Source of the DNA: Rhynchopus sp. YZ270_cl-10
Taxonomy: Eukaryota > Euglenozoa > Diplonemea > Diplonemida > Diplonemidae
DNA length: 64,000 bases
Reading direction: 5' to 3'
Assembly (NCBI GenBank): GCA_964035575.1
Contig: OZ037884.1
Span: 248,001-312,000 of the forward strand
A model generated the notes under the pieces. The model had not been told where the DNA came from. It saw only the letters and a list, made by a program, of their open reading frames with translations, and did not search any database. Below, piece after piece: positions 51,119 to 61,680 of the stretch. The position numbers and the translations under genes are program-made. The stretch's first letter is position 1. The number at the start of each line of letters is the position of its first letter.

Positions 51119-51228
51119 AATGGTAGCTGTGATAACTGCCTTATCATAATACATAATACACAATACAGCTGTATTGTGTATTATGTATTATGACAAGAAA
51201 TTATCACAATGCAGCTGTCACTACGGCG
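51119..51228. mobile_element. TA-type foldback element, family H
   Basis: ATGGTAGCTGTGATAA faces TTATCACAATGCAGCTGTCA. The centre is a perfect 50-bp palindrome (51144-51193) built from ATAATACATAATACACAATA and its complement. Confidence 0.6.
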
Positions 51229-51423
51229 GGAGGGTAGCTCGTTAGGCTTGCGAAGTCGTTTAAAAAAAAAAATTTTTTTGTATCTTCGCAAGAAATGGTT
51301 GAGAGGAAAGTCTTAATTTGGGTTTGGGGTTTAATACGAAAACTCTCATGCCATAAAAAGGGGGGTCTTGTATTTTAACCCTAACCCCTCTCAGTAAAGA
51401 TGGGGTGTTGCAACCTCATCTTG

Positions 51424-51454
<31 letters not shown>

Positions 51455-51622
51455 GCTTTCTCTTGAATCTCTTTTGTCAGGGTTTTCTGTTATCCCCTAA
51501 AGAGTTGAAGATTATCATCAAAAAAAACGAAGGAGAAGAACAGCTTAATAAAATGAATCTAAGTAGCTGATTTAATGAGCCGTCTGCAGATCCACTGTTA
51601 ATCCATTCACTCTGAGACTTTT

Positions 51623-51655
51623 GCATGAGCCTCCCGTTTGCTTAGTCACCTTTTT
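51623..51655 (+). repeat. Hairpin repeat, family A, 3' half
   Basis: GCATGAGCCTCCCGTTTGCT then TAGTCACCTTT; the 5' arm is diverged. Confidence 0.4.
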
Positions 51656-51743
51656 TTGATTGCATTCGTTCAAAAAAAAATATGTGATAAGATGAACCTA
51701 AACACTCCATCGCCTTAATCAAAAGGAAGGAAAAAACAACAAC

Positions 51744-51820
51744 TACCATATTCGTACAAAGTATCGACCGTAAAAAAAGGTCGAACATTAGTACGGTCGA
51801 TACTTTGTACGAATACGGTA
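51744..51820. mobile_element. 77-bp foldback element
   Basis: TACCATATTCGTACAAAGTA (to 51772) faces TACTTTGTACGAATACGGTA (51801-51820): 29-bp arms with one mismatch and only about 19 bp between. Confidence 0.6.
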
Positions 51821-52048
51821 CATTTTTTTTTACCGCCCCATTTTTTTTTTTGCTTTGCTAATCAGGGTAAGGGCCACCGTGATACAACCCACCTCCTGTG
51901 GGCCCCGCAATGAACGGTAAATGACTGGGGGAGGGAGAAAAAGAGCGAGAGGTAGTAGTTCGTGCATATCTTCGTTTCAGCTGAACACTGCCAATTGTTT
52001 TAAAAATAAAAAACAATCCTGATTGGCGAGCAGGTGATAACTGAAGTA

Positions 52049-52737
52049 CCTACCCCCCCCCGTGCATAAGTCCGACCCCCATGACCCGTGCATAAGTCCG
52101 ATGACCCGTGTATAAGTCCGGGCAGATTTGGGCTCAGGATCGGACTTATGCACAGGCCGACTTATACACCGGTTTTGTGTATTGGTGGTGGGGAGAATTT
52201 TTTTGGGGGCGTTTTCCCGCTCGCGAAGCGAGCGGGGGAAATTTTTTGGGGTGTTTTTCCGCGAGCGAAGCGAGCGCAACTTTATTTTTATTGGCGGTGT
52301 ATTCACCAGGGATCATATTCGCGCTTCTCATGTCAATACATCATCCTCACAATTCTCAAAGATGTGAACTGTTACTGCAACATTGTGGAAAACTTTGCAC
52401 CCCAAACAGTCTCAACAGCCAAAAGGCGCCCCTTGTTGCTGGGAGTTGGTTCTCATGTTTGATACCTGCACAGGCATTCCTCCGAGTCAAACGCTATTTG
52501 GCCTGCCTGCGGCGTTGAAAACGGCCGTTAAATTTTGCGGTGTCACATTCCCTCATGTGTGGGTCATTCACACTGAGGTCACGTGACACCTCATGGGTCT
52601 GGGTACCTGGGTGCACAAAACCGGTGTATAAGTCCGATACCCGTGCATAAGTCCGAAACCCCGTGTATAAGTCCGGAGGCCCTCAGCCCCCCCAAAAATC
52701 GGACTTATACGCAGACTTATGCACGGGGGGGGGTAGG
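52049..52737. mobile_element. TA-flanked element with GCATAAGTCCG iterons
   Basis: CCTACCCCCCCCCGTGCATA faces TTATGCACGGGGGGGGTAGG; TA on both sides. Each end carries three direct and one or two inverted TGCATAAGTCCGA/TGTATAAGTCCG words. The interior has CGCTCGCGAAGCGAGCG hairpins and module R3 (52432-52512). No transposase. Confidence 0.7.
52432..52512 (+). repeat. Shared module R3, copy 2
   Basis: TTGTTGCTGGGAGTTGGTTC, TCATGTTTGATACCTGC and CGCTATTTGGCCTG, as at 22372. Confidence 0.5.
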
Positions 52738-52764
52738 TATAAAAAAAAATCATTTTTTTTCGTT

Positions 52765-52800
52765 TTGAAAGATGAATTGTGCTTCGTTGCACAACATCTT
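52765..52800 (+). repeat. Hairpin repeat, family B, strong covariation
   Basis: AGATGAA, TTGTGC, loop TTCGTT, GCACAA, CATCT. The inner stem is one base pair longer than usual, with both sides changed. Confidence 0.7.
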
Positions 52801-52990
52801 TTTTTCTACTATTATGGGAACATATGCTGGGGTTGAAAGCTGGCTGTCTCTTTGTCTTAGAGACGGATGCTTCGGGAAAAGATGGGAAAACGATGGGAAG
52901 GAAGAAAAGAAAAAAAAAGAGAAGTTGAAAGTACAAAATGCCTCACCGTACACCAGACGCAGGCATGACAACAAAAAGGAAAAAAAATGA

Positions 52991-53025
52991 TCGGATGATC
53001 CTAAGCACCGATGCTTAGTCACCTT
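52991..53025 (+). repeat. Hairpin repeat, family A
   Basis: CGGATGATC, CTAAGC, loop ACCGAT, GCTTAG, TCACCT. Perfect inner stem with an unrelated loop. Confidence 0.65.
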
Positions 53026-53421
53026 TAGAAGGGGGGGGAGTAGTGGGAAAATTATTGTGTGCACATGATCATGGTTCAATACAGGGTTTTGCGTATTGAT
53101 GTGTCTGGGTCTCAGCAACACTATGTATTTTTCAAGTGGGGAATCGGGGGAATGGGACGGACCTAACGCCAATAGCCAAAACATAAATCATCAAAAAAAG
53201 GGGGAGAGTGGGTTCTTTTTTTCCCCCACCAGTAAATTGTTGGAATAGATGGTGGTTGCCAGTGTAGCTGTGGGCCACTGTTAATTTTGAGGGGAGGGAG
53301 GGAGGGAGAGGTGAGGGAATGCGAAGTTGTGCAAGGCTCCTCTACGGACTCAAGCATCAAAACAAAAACAAAAACAAAAAACAAAAAAAAAAAAAAAAAA
53401 AAGACCTCACATAACGGGATA

Positions 53422-53577
53422 CCACCTGATTGTGCCTGAAATTTGGTGGAGTTTAGTGGTGTTTTAAGTGGTGTTTTTTGGTGAAGTTTTGGTGAAATTT
53501 TGGTGGAGTTTTTGGTATTAAAACCACTATTAACACCACCAAACTCACCAAAATTTCAGGCAAAAAAATCAGGTGGG
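53422..53577. mobile_element. Foldback element (CCACCTGATT)
   Basis: CCACCTGATTGTGCCTGAAA faces TTTCAGGC...AATCAGGTGG; about 40-bp arms extending through GTGGTGTT/AACACCAC. Related end at 4988. Confidence 0.6.
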
Positions 53578-54046
53578 TGATTAATCGCAAAAAGAAACAA
53601 AAAGAAACCATATTTTCCCCCGGAAAATAGAAAGATTTTTTTTTGAGAGGATGGCACTCCCTCCCTGCCCCACAATGGTATTTTGTCCCAACCCTGCGAG
53701 ACAAAAAAAACAAAACAAATAAGGAGAGCAGCTAGAGCCGTATTTCGTACCTGATTGTGGAGGAAGGGGGGAGTTATTAAGATATTATTTGAAAGAAGGG
53801 ATAAAAAAAAAAAAAGGAAGAAGAAAGAAAAAGAACGTCGCCAGCCTCAAATTGCTTAGTCATCAAGAAATAAAACACACGCGCACGACACAATGATCGG
53901 TAACCCCCGCCTTAATGGGAAGTGACCAGAACTATATTTTCAAACAGATTACTGCGATACATAAGACGTAACAGAATGCATTCATCCTTTTTGAGTGCAA
54001 ACTGCTTTTTAGGTGAACAATACAAAACAAAAACAAAACAAAAAAA
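53578..54046. other. Spacer
   Basis: Nothing coding seen; a degraded family A hairpin (GCCTCAAATTGCTTAGTCAT) at about 53840. Confidence 0.4.
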
Positions 54047-54082
54047 AACTTGATGAAATGTACCTCTCGTGCACACACATCT
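54047..54082 (+). repeat. Hairpin repeat, family B
   Basis: ACTTGATGAAATGTAC, CTCTCGT, GCACACACATCT; the 5' inner arm TGTAC has one mismatch to GCACA. Confidence 0.55.
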
Positions 54083-54408
54083 GAAAAAAAAATCAAAAAA
54101 AAAAGTGGAAAAAAAAATGGGAAGGCGTAACATAAGTCTCTCGTTTGCTTAGATGCAGGGCTATCAATTATTTTTTTTTTTGCTTTTGTTTTAATTGTTT
54201 CATAAAAAAAAATTTGCACCTCACACTAGCGAGTAAGAGACCACTACGTTATATTCCCTCCCTTTTTTTTGACAAGACAAATCACCCCACACAACGATGG
54301 TGGGTTATTGTTCTTGTCACCCAAAAAAAAGGGAGGACTTTTTTTTTTTTTGTTCGTTTAAAGAACGCCTTCTCTACTTTCTAATTTCAGCACACAAAAA
54401 AGGGGGGG

Positions 54409-54450
54409 TTTTATAAGATGAACCTTAGCCCTCTCGTGCATAGCCACCTT
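54409..54450 (+). repeat. Hairpin repeat, family A
   Basis: TTTTATAAGATGAACCTTAG, CCCTCTCGTGC, ATAGCCACCTT. Confidence 0.6.
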
Positions 54451-54629
54451 TACAAACAGGGGTGGAGGTGCGTCTACTGACCCGGTTTCAAAACCGGGTC
54501 AAAAAAAAAAAATGGGATTTTGGCGAAAAACCCGGTTTGGGAAAAAAAAAAAAAAGGGATTTGCCAATTTTGGGAGAAAATCGATTTTTTTTGGTACCTC
54601 GCGGGGAGCCTCTGAGAGTGACCAGAAAT

Positions 54630-54847
54630 GGCCTCATGAACAAAGTGACCCCGTCACAGCCAGAACGCGACTCAATTAGTCAAACGCCGAAGCAAAAGGA
54701 AGCATACAGCATGGCGAAATAATAAAAGTAGCGTACCGTGCGCCTGCGGCGCAAGCTTACAACCCACCCCAAAATGTACAATTTTAAGCGCAATTTTTTT
54801 GAAATGTTGCGTACCGTGGCTTCGCCAGGAACCTTTGGGGCATGACC
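54630..54847 (+). repeat. Shared ATGAC module, copy B
   Basis: Full-length match to copy A from CAAAGTGACCCCGTCACAGC to GCGTACCGTGGCTTCGCCAG, ending GAACCTTTGGGGC and ATGAC. Confidence 0.7.
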
Positions 54848-54973
54848 GCCGAGAAATCCACTTTTGCCGAGTGCGTGAAGTTCAGTGTGCTGAACAAAGG
54901 GGGAACATGGACCCTACTCCCCTTTATCAAGGCACAAACGCTGTTGCGCAAGTTCCCCGCCAAAGAAGTGTAA
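54842..54973 (+). CDS. Short ORF (43 aa) after ATGAC module copy B
   Basis: MTAEKSTFAECVKFSVLNKG, GTWTLLPFIKAQTLLRKFPA, KEV. Base composition and residue mix look protein-like and unlike the spacer. It could be a captured exon. Unrecognised. Confidence 0.35.
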   Translation: MTAEKSTFAECVKFSVLNKGGTWTLLPFIKAQTLLRKFPAKEV

Positions 54974-55070
54974 CAACCAGGTCGCACGTGCCAGTGTCAT
55001 TTCGCGCGCAGCGCGAAAAAAAATTTTTGACCCCAAAAAGCTCAGACCGGGTCAAACCGGGTCTTTTTTG

Positions 55071-55471
55071 AAAATCCCAAATCTATCTCCATCTCTGTTT
55101 ACAAAAAAAAAAAAAAAAAAAAAAAAAAATTAGTAAGGTACAGAGTCCTCACGGAGGGACACGGAAATACATGAACTAATACAAATACGAATATGTCTCA
55201 CGTGGATTGATTCACATCCGGTATCGACAAAAAACCCCTATAGGTCAAACTCAACAGTTAAATAATGACCGCCAAAAAGGGGAGAGGAGGAAAGAAAAAA
55301 AATTGTGCGTAAAGTGTGTAATATTTCTGTGTGTGTTTTTTTAATTACTACAATACGCTCCTACTGAATACCTGGCCGTTGAAGAGGAACCCTCTTTGAG
55401 GCTTTAAAAAAAAAACATAAAAAAGAAGATGAATGATTTTAACCGCACTGAGGGCGGGGGGGAAATGCTAA
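55071..55471. other. Spacer
   Basis: A run of about 29 A near 55100, otherwise A/T-rich noncoding sequence. Confidence 0.5.
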
Positions 55472-55592
55472 TGGTGGCGGTATTGTGATGGGAGCCCATT
55501 GGAATACGCAAAAATACATCACAATACACGATGTATTTTTGATGTATTTTTTGCGTATTCCAATGGGTTCCCATAATACTGTCACCATTAGG
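55472..55592. mobile_element. TA-type foldback element, family H variant
   Basis: ATGGTGGCGGTATTGTGATG faces CCATAATACTGTCACCAT; the inner arms CCCATTGGAATACGCAAAAA and TTTTTGCGTATTCCAATGGG are perfect. TA lies on both sides. Confidence 0.6.
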
Positions 55593-55640
55593 TGTGGACT
55601 ACATTCATCTCATATTCCAGAACAGAAGGGCTTCACCGGT

Positions 55641-55683
55641 TTAGTAAGATGATCCTAAGCAGTGTTGTTGCTTAGTCATCTTC
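55641..55683 (+). repeat. Hairpin repeat, family A, fully compensated
   Basis: AAGATGA faces TCATCTT and CTAAGC faces GCTTAG. Where most copies have TCACCTT, this one has T at the position facing A, restoring pairing. The loop is AGTGTTGTT. Confidence 0.75.
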
Positions 55684-55689
55684 CAAAAA

Positions 55690-55727
55690 GTGAAGATTGA
55701 TAGTGCACGCCTCTGATGCAGAGCACT
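55690..55727 (+). repeat. Hairpin repeat, family F short form
   Basis: GTGAAGATTGATAGTGCACG, CCTCTGATGCAGAGCACTGA. CCTCTG/CAGAG(C) and AGTGC/GCACT pair. Confidence 0.55.
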
Positions 55728-56215
55728 GAATAAAACAAAAGAATGTAACAAAAAAAAAAAAAAAAAGACGATTTTGTCGTTTTCAACAAAACCACCAATT
55801 GTCGCAATAAAAGGAGGGACAAAGGTTCTGGTCCATACCAGGGGATATGGAGTGATTGAGATTGGATTTCCGAGAGGGAAAAAAAGAGAGAGAGAAAAAA
55901 CTGTAGAATTTTCCGTTGAAATCCTGGCTTGGTATTATAGTATAGACTAATCAGGTTGGATGTGGTGCAGCTTATTACCATTGTTTGTTCTTTTGAAAAA
56001 CTATGACAACGTGCATACCCCGCGAAAACGAGTAATACACATTGACTCTCCCCCTGTTCATGTTTTCGTGGAAACCGCTAGTTCTTTTTGTTCAGCAATC
56101 ATAGTTTTAACCAAAGATCGTTGTACACAATGATTTTATTTCCCCAATAGGGTCATTGCTTGCCTTAAGATCTGAGGTAAACCATGATCAATCTTAGCTT
56201 TTGAAAATAAATAAA

Positions 56216-56258
56216 AAGATGAGATGAGACCTAAGCCTCTCTGTGTGCTTAGTCACCT
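56216..56258 (+). repeat. Hairpin repeat, family A, longer loop
   Basis: AAGATGAGATGAGACCTAAG, CCTCTCTGTGTGC, TTAGTCACCT. Confidence 0.6.
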
Positions 56259-56402
56259 AAAAAAATAAATAAAAACAACAAATATTAGTGGAAACACCCC
56301 CGCGGATACTCCCCCTATCGTAACTGTGTGCTAATCGCTTTTGGTGTACGAAAGGAGGGGGTGTCGATGTGCGTTAGATACAGTCAAACAAAACAAAGAA
56401 AA

Positions 56403-56440
56403 GTTTATAAGATGATCCTAAGCCTCTCATGCTTAGTCAC
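56403..56440 (+). repeat. Hairpin repeat, family A
   Basis: GTTTATAAGATGATCCTAAG, CCTCTCATGC, TTAGTCAC. Differs from the 6153 copy mainly by one loop base. Confidence 0.7.
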
Positions 56441-57393
56441 AAACAAACATCGGTGGAGGTAAAAAACCCTTAGAGTTTTGATATCCCAAAATACACCTTA
56501 GTTTTTTTTACCCCTGTATTTGCTGTATTGACTGCATTTTTTGTCGACAAATCACCTAATTTTACCCACCTTGGTGGGTAACTTAGGGCCCGACTCTTGC
56601 TAAGTGAAGGTATTTTTTGAGCAAAACTCTTTTCGTTTAGAACATTTACCCGAAAAAAATGGGGGCCAAAGGATCAAAGAAACCCCGAAAGGAAAAAAAA
56701 AATCAGGAGAAAAAAATAAATAAATGATGAGCAGAGAGAAGGTGGTAGGAAGAGTAGTTGAAACGTGCTAAAACGCATCTCAGTCGAGTTCATGCAAAGG
56801 GTGACGTGGGGGGGTGTTCCGTACCGTAAGAGAACGGAGGCGGTTCACAACCGCCCGGCGAATACACGCGACCTCTTTTATACCCCCAGCCCTTTTTTAA
56901 CGGCCAAAAAAAACTATATGATTTTGCACGGTGTTACCGTGGGAGCATAGCGGGGAACCCTAAGGGTAATCATGGCTCAGTTCGTAAACGCGCACTGTGC
57001 CATCCAATGCCATCGCTTTGGGGGGAGCGACTTGCCTTGTGGCATCAGATGACTCCTTACGTAGGGTGGATCTACGCGGACAGTATAGAGGGGGTAGGGG
57101 TGGGGGGCAGCATTCTCCACCTGGCTTCTGAAGAAGGGTGTCTTCCTTGGGCCACTACCCGCGAAGTGCAATGCGGGCTCTAGAAGGCATTAACAGGTAG
57201 CACATCTCACCCCTGGATGTGGCAGCTCTCCCGTGTGCAATAAGCTGGCCTGACTCCAAAGAAAAGCTTGAAAAAAGAGGAGGAGGGGGTAAAAAAAAAA
57301 ATGATTGTGTCGTTCTGCACACACCCTGCCCTCAGGAAGGGTCGTGCTCTTCTTACATTCCCTATGGTGTATTTTTAGTTTTTTTTTTTTTTT
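56441..57393. other. Spacer
   Basis: No gene recognised. TAGAGTTTTGATATCCCAAA (56472) resembles 3487, and GTACCGTAAGAGAACGGAGG (about 56820) resembles 160-185: dispersed repeats of unknown kind. Confidence 0.4.
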
Positions 57394-57446
57394 TGAAAAC
57401 TTGGTTGGAAAGTTAGTGTACACATCTGCGGATAATCTCCACTATT
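57394..57446 (+). repeat. Hairpin repeat, family C
   Basis: GAAAACTTGGTTGGAAAGTT, AGTGTACACATCTGCGGATA, ATCTCCACTA. The core has diverged to CATCTGCGGATAAT. Preceded by a T run. Confidence 0.6.
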
Positions 57447-57474
57447 TATGCTGTATCTCAAAAAAATATGGGGG

Positions 57475-57513
57475 GTTGATAAGATGAACCCAAGCTCATG
57501 TGCTAGGTCACTT
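57475..57513 (+). repeat. Hairpin repeat, family A
   Basis: GTTGATAAGATGAACCCAAG, CTCATGTG, CTAGGTCACTT. CC in the 5' arm faces GG in the 3' arm: compensating change from CT/AG. Confidence 0.6.
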
Positions 57514-57759
57514 AAAAAACGACATGCCACACTTTGTTCCGGGAAAGATCTTTTCCCAAAAAAAAAAAAAAAAAGAGGGGGAAAAAAAAGTTCAATCAGG
57601 TGGTGCTAAAAGGAGAGTAAACTGCTCAGACACGTCCGAAAAAGAGAAAAAAAAGCACTGTTCCAATTTATCAATTGAAATGATAAGGAAAATCTGTGCT
57701 TCATTAGATAAAGCCAAGCCTCGTAACGTTCTGGGCATCTCGGATAAGCAGCCTTCACG

Positions 57760-57875
57760 ACAGTGAAAAAGCAAATGACTTTGAACTTTGGTTTTATTTG
57801 TGTTCACCTTTGGCTTACCAACAGTTATAACACAAGTAAAAAACACAGTTCAATTCATTTACTTCGCCGTCGTGT
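57760..57875. mobile_element. Foldback element, family G, diverged
   Basis: CACGACAGTGAA faces TTCGCCGTCGTG; AAATGACTT and TCATTT pair further in. Confidence 0.5.
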
Positions 57876-58069
57876 TGGTGGAATGCACACCCCCCCTGGA
57901 GCAGGTACTGAAAAGTAAAAGGGAAAGTGGAGAATGCCGTGAGACTACAGCACTGAGGTCCACCTTCCACGGCAAGACGTCTTTGAAACAAAAAAAAAAG
58001 GGGGAGAAAAAGGGTGAATACTTTCTGTTCACGGGGAAAAAAATTGAGGGGAAAAAACGAGAAACATTG

Positions 58070-58104
58070 GTACGATGATGTCAAGCCTCAATGCTGAGTC
58101 ACCT
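58070..58104 (+). repeat. Hairpin repeat, family A, diverged
   Basis: GTACGATGATGTCAAGC, CTCAAT, GCTGAGTCACCT. Confidence 0.5.
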
Positions 58105-59193
58105 ATCCAAACTAAAAGGAGGGGGGGAAAGAAAAATTGAGAATGTACCTCACAGTACCATCTAAAGGGGGAAAAGGAAAAGAAATTAATGAAAGAATAG
58201 GCGGCGATTACTACAATACCCACTTTACTATGGTGTACATGCTAAAAGCCACAAACTCCCCATGCGTGGGGTAGCCTGGGAGGGGGTTTTTTTGGGGGGC
58301 TGAAATAATTGAGACAACGAAAAGTCGCCACTCAGTGTGGAGTCCTTCACGCAATTTTGTTTGGTTGAGCAAAAAAAGGATATTAAAAAGGGAGGGCGGG
58401 CCTCAGGGGAGGATGTGCACACACACACACGACCTACCAGTCATGGCCATGACATGGTGATATTCCTAATAGGTGAAAGCATGCGTTTTGTACGTAACAA
58501 AACATGACAGGTTGAGCACCTGAAAGGTACCACCTGTCATTATTAGTTGTAATAAATTATTAGCTAATACCACCTGCCATATCACCTGTGGGTATAACTG
58601 GTATGCAGTGCTCCTTCTTACGTTTGCCATCTACCATCGCCTGAGCACCCCCACCCCTTGATGGGTACCTAGCGTCTAAGCTAGCGTACTTAAGTCCCTT
58701 ACGTTGGCCGAAGCCTTTTTTTTTTTGGTACAGAATTAATATTACAGTGATCCAAGAACCAAGGAATCCTCAATTATTTTTTTCAAACTGAGGATTACTG
58801 GGGGGGGAGCCCTTATGGTAACATACCAAGGCAAGGAACTGGGCGAGGTTACACTCAGAGAAACTCACCCACACGTGCTTTCAAGATGGATGCATCCTTT
58901 AAGGTATTAAACAACATAGTACGATGCATTCAATAAAATTGATAGCATAGGAAGAGGGATCAACAAAAAATGTTCCCAACTTTCTTTTTATGTGGTATGG
59001 ACGCATCCTTTAGGTGAAAAAAAAGGGACGGGAGAAATGTATTATTCAACCTATGCAATGCAAAACTTCCAACTTGGAAATTCAATACTTTGAGAACATA
59101 GGTAGGGGGCAGAAGAAAAGTAATTTGGTGTGGCCGACGACCCCAAAATAGCAGAAAGTAGCAGAAAATAGCACCGCACACCAATAATACTTA
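58105..59193. other. Spacer
   Basis: No gene seen. Words ACCACCTG.CAT recur at 58525-58590 (ACCACCTGTCAT, ACCACCTGCCAT). The rest is A/T-rich. Confidence 0.4.
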
Positions 59194-59227
59194 TAAAATG
59201 CATGTGCCTCTCGTGGTCACATATCTC
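59194..59227 (+). repeat. Hairpin repeat, family B
   Basis: AAAATGCATGTGCCTCTCGT, GGTCACATATCT; ATGTG faces CACAT. Confidence 0.55.
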
Positions 59228-59488
59228 TAAAAAAAAGGGCAACAGGGGGTGGACACCCACCCATGCAAGCCAAGCCCTTTGCACGATGCAGTAGTAAGCA
59301 AGACTTGGCGTACTATTTATTTTCCCCCACAACCTGTCAAAGGGGGTTGGCGCTAAATATGGGATTACATTTTATTTTATTTTTTGAGAAAAAGAAAAAG
59401 TAAAAGACCCGCCCATTCTACTTCCCAGTGGAGTAAAAGAGTTGTAGAGGTTACGAGATCAGAACAAAACAAAAAAATGAAAAAGAAA

Positions 59489-59524
59489 ACTTGAAAGATG
59501 AAATGTGCCGTGCACCACACATCC
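59489..59524 (+). repeat. Hairpin repeat, family B, short loop
   Basis: ACTTGAAAGATGAAATGTGC, CGTGCACCACACATCC. The CTCTCGT loop is reduced. Confidence 0.55.
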
Positions 59525-60216
59525 AAACAAAACAAAACAAAAAGGCAGAAGTTTTCACCAAATACACCTAATTGAGTAACGTTTCTTTCGCTTTAATGTT
59601 TTCCCCCCAAAAAAGAGAATTTTCCCCCAAATTCACACCCTATCTGTTATTTTTTGTTTCGTTCGGTAGAATAGAATCATAAATCCTACGAGGGTGTACA
59701 CAGTTGTCAGCAACTTGGTGGGGGGGTGAAGCAACGTTGCTCACCCACCTGGACCTGACAACCGTGTACCCAAGAGACAACAAATTTGTGCAATTACAAA
59801 CTGGCAACCACAAAGGAAAGCAGCAAAAAAAAACAGACAAAACAAACGACGTTGATGGGATGAGATGGGAAGAAGAAAAAAAACTGGCATTGAGTTGGGT
59901 CCAGGGAATTCTTGCGAAGAAAAAAAGAGTGCTAAAAGTTAAAAACGCATCTCAGTCGAAAAAATACAGTGACAACTGTCTGTATGACATCCGCACTGAT
60001 CCAACGAATTGTAAAAATAGTAACTCTGATAGGTAAAAAGGAAAAAAAGGTTTTTTTTTCGTTGATTCAGGGTTCTAGCTCAGAAGAAAAAAAAAAGAAA
60101 CGGAAAAGGTGGCTCAAAAAAATTTTTTTCGCGCTTCGCGCGCAGGGATTACGCAGCTCCCCCAAAAATAAAAAAAGTACGTATGGATTTTCAACACGTA
60201 CAATTCTAAGCAACAA

Positions 60217-60318
60217 TTAAAAACCGCGCGCGCTTCGCGCGCGCTCTCCCTGGCAAAGTTGGTTGAGAAAGGTGTGAAAGTTGTGAAAGTTCGAAGAACT
60301 GGAGAAATCATCAGTCAT
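60217..60318 (-). CDS. Short ORF (33 aa) after ATGAC module copy C
   Basis: MTDDFSSSSNFHNFHTFLNQ, then LCQGERARSARGF. Low complexity and partly made of the CGCGCG hairpin, so probably not a real protein. Confidence 0.15.
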   Translation of the reverse strand: MTDDFSSSSNFHNFHTFLNQLCQGERARSARGF

Positions 60319-60600
60319 GGCATCCAAATGTTCCTGGCGAAGCCACGGTACGCAACATTTTTAAAAAATCTTGACATAAAATGGCACTTTCGTTGGTAAC
60401 TATGGTCCAGTTCCGTAAACTTTACTTCCATATTTTGCTAAAACGAAAGTTTCTGGCGAAGCCACGGTACGCAACATTTCTAAAAATTGCGCTTAAAATA
60501 GCCTATTATGTCATGGGAAGGGTGTATTGCAATCTAGCGCCGCAGGCGCACGGTACGCTACTTTTTTCTTTCGCCATGCTGCATGCTCCTTTTCCGGTAA
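60313..60600 (-). repeat. Shared ATGAC module, copy C
   Basis: Minus strand: GGAGCATGCAGCATGGCGAA, GTAGCGTACCGTGCGCCTGC, then two GCGTACCGTGGCTTCGCCAG words, then GAACATTTGGATGCC and ATGAC. Combines features of copies A/B (GTGCGCCTGCGG word) and D (two GGCTTCGCC words). Confidence 0.7.
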
Positions 60601-60982
60601 AATAGAAAATTGTCTCCTACAAATAGAATTCTGTAGGGGGTAGGTGAGAGGTGGGGGCGGAGCCCCACTCCTCACCTACCCCACCCCAGCCCCAATCCAA
60701 AACCCAAATTACCTACGTATGGACACGTATGGATTCCACCTTTTCAAAAAACAATTCACGTATGGATTTCCATACGTTCCACACGTGGAGCGTAATCCCT
60801 GTTCGCGCGGAAAAATTGACCACGCCAAGTCGCTGTTTTTAACAGCAAAGGGGACTGGCTGACGACACTGAGGACCTCCTTGGCCAACCGGTTTTTTGCA
60901 CCGTGTAAAAAAAACCCAAAAAAAAAAAAAAAAGAACGGAAAAGGTGGGCCACCTTTTCCGTTCTACTGAGCTAGGACCCTG

Positions 60983-61680
60983 GTTGATTGCTCAATTACC
61001 TTGGAAGGGGTGATTGGCGACCATAACTGAAGAACTATTTCTCCTTTAAGCTACGCTTGTAGATATAAAAAAAAATAAAGAACAAAGCAAAGAGGAAGGA
61101 TAGTAGTGACCAAATCCTGAAGCAGATTTAAACATAAAAAAAAAGAGAGGTTTATGTAAAGACTTTAGAAACACGTACAGAGTACACCATTTTTTTTGGC
61201 TTCTTTTTATTGTACTGTGCAAAGACTTTGTGAAAACCTCGCTTTTTTTAAAAAAAATCATGCAATCAACTTTTAACCACACCATTTAAACGAAAGGTTT
61301 TGTAAGACAAATTAGTAGCCTCGCAGTGCACCAGAGTTTGTCGTCATAAGCAGGGTAGGCCCTGGCATATTTTTTTTTTTTTTGCTCTCTCCCTCTTTTC
61401 GTGGAAGTACCGCTTTAATTTGGTTTTCTCTTAAATTTTCTAACAATGTCGCATATTTTAAGGCTCTTTACAATGATAAGAATAGTGATCACAAACCACA
61501 CACCAAGTGTGCCCATCTCACTCACAGCTCTACACCTCTGGTGGACGCACTTCGGCACACACCTGTAAGGGCTTCCATTTGATTGCGAATCCTGCCTGAG
61601 TAAAAAAAAAGAGTGGGGTAGAGAGTCACTCAACAACTCTGACACTTTTCTGCATTTTTTGTTTTTGTTTTTGTTTTTTT
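60983..61680. other. Spacer
   Basis: A/T-rich; a degraded A-like hairpin near 61298. No gene recognised. Confidence 0.4.

Larger units (their letters stand above)
54478..55070. mobile_element. Element bounded by GACCCGGTTT inverted words
   Basis: The left end has TGACCCGGTTT and AACCGGGTCA; the right end has AGACCGGGTCAAACCGGGTC. Each end is itself palindromic, so boundaries are approximate. Interior: ATGAC module copy B, a 43-codon ORF and a CGCGCGCAGCGCG hairpin (about 55006). Confidence 0.45.
60068..60982. mobile_element. hAT-like element (CAGGGTTCTAGCTCAG)
   Basis: CAGGGTTCTAGCTCAG faces CTGAGCTAGGACCCTG; ACGGAAAAGGTGGC words follow inside both. GTTGATT abuts both ends (60061-60067, 60983-60989). 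The interior carries ATGAC module copy C on minus, CGCGCGCTTCGCGCGCG hairpins and repeated ACGTATGGAT words. No transposase. Confidence 0.7.
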
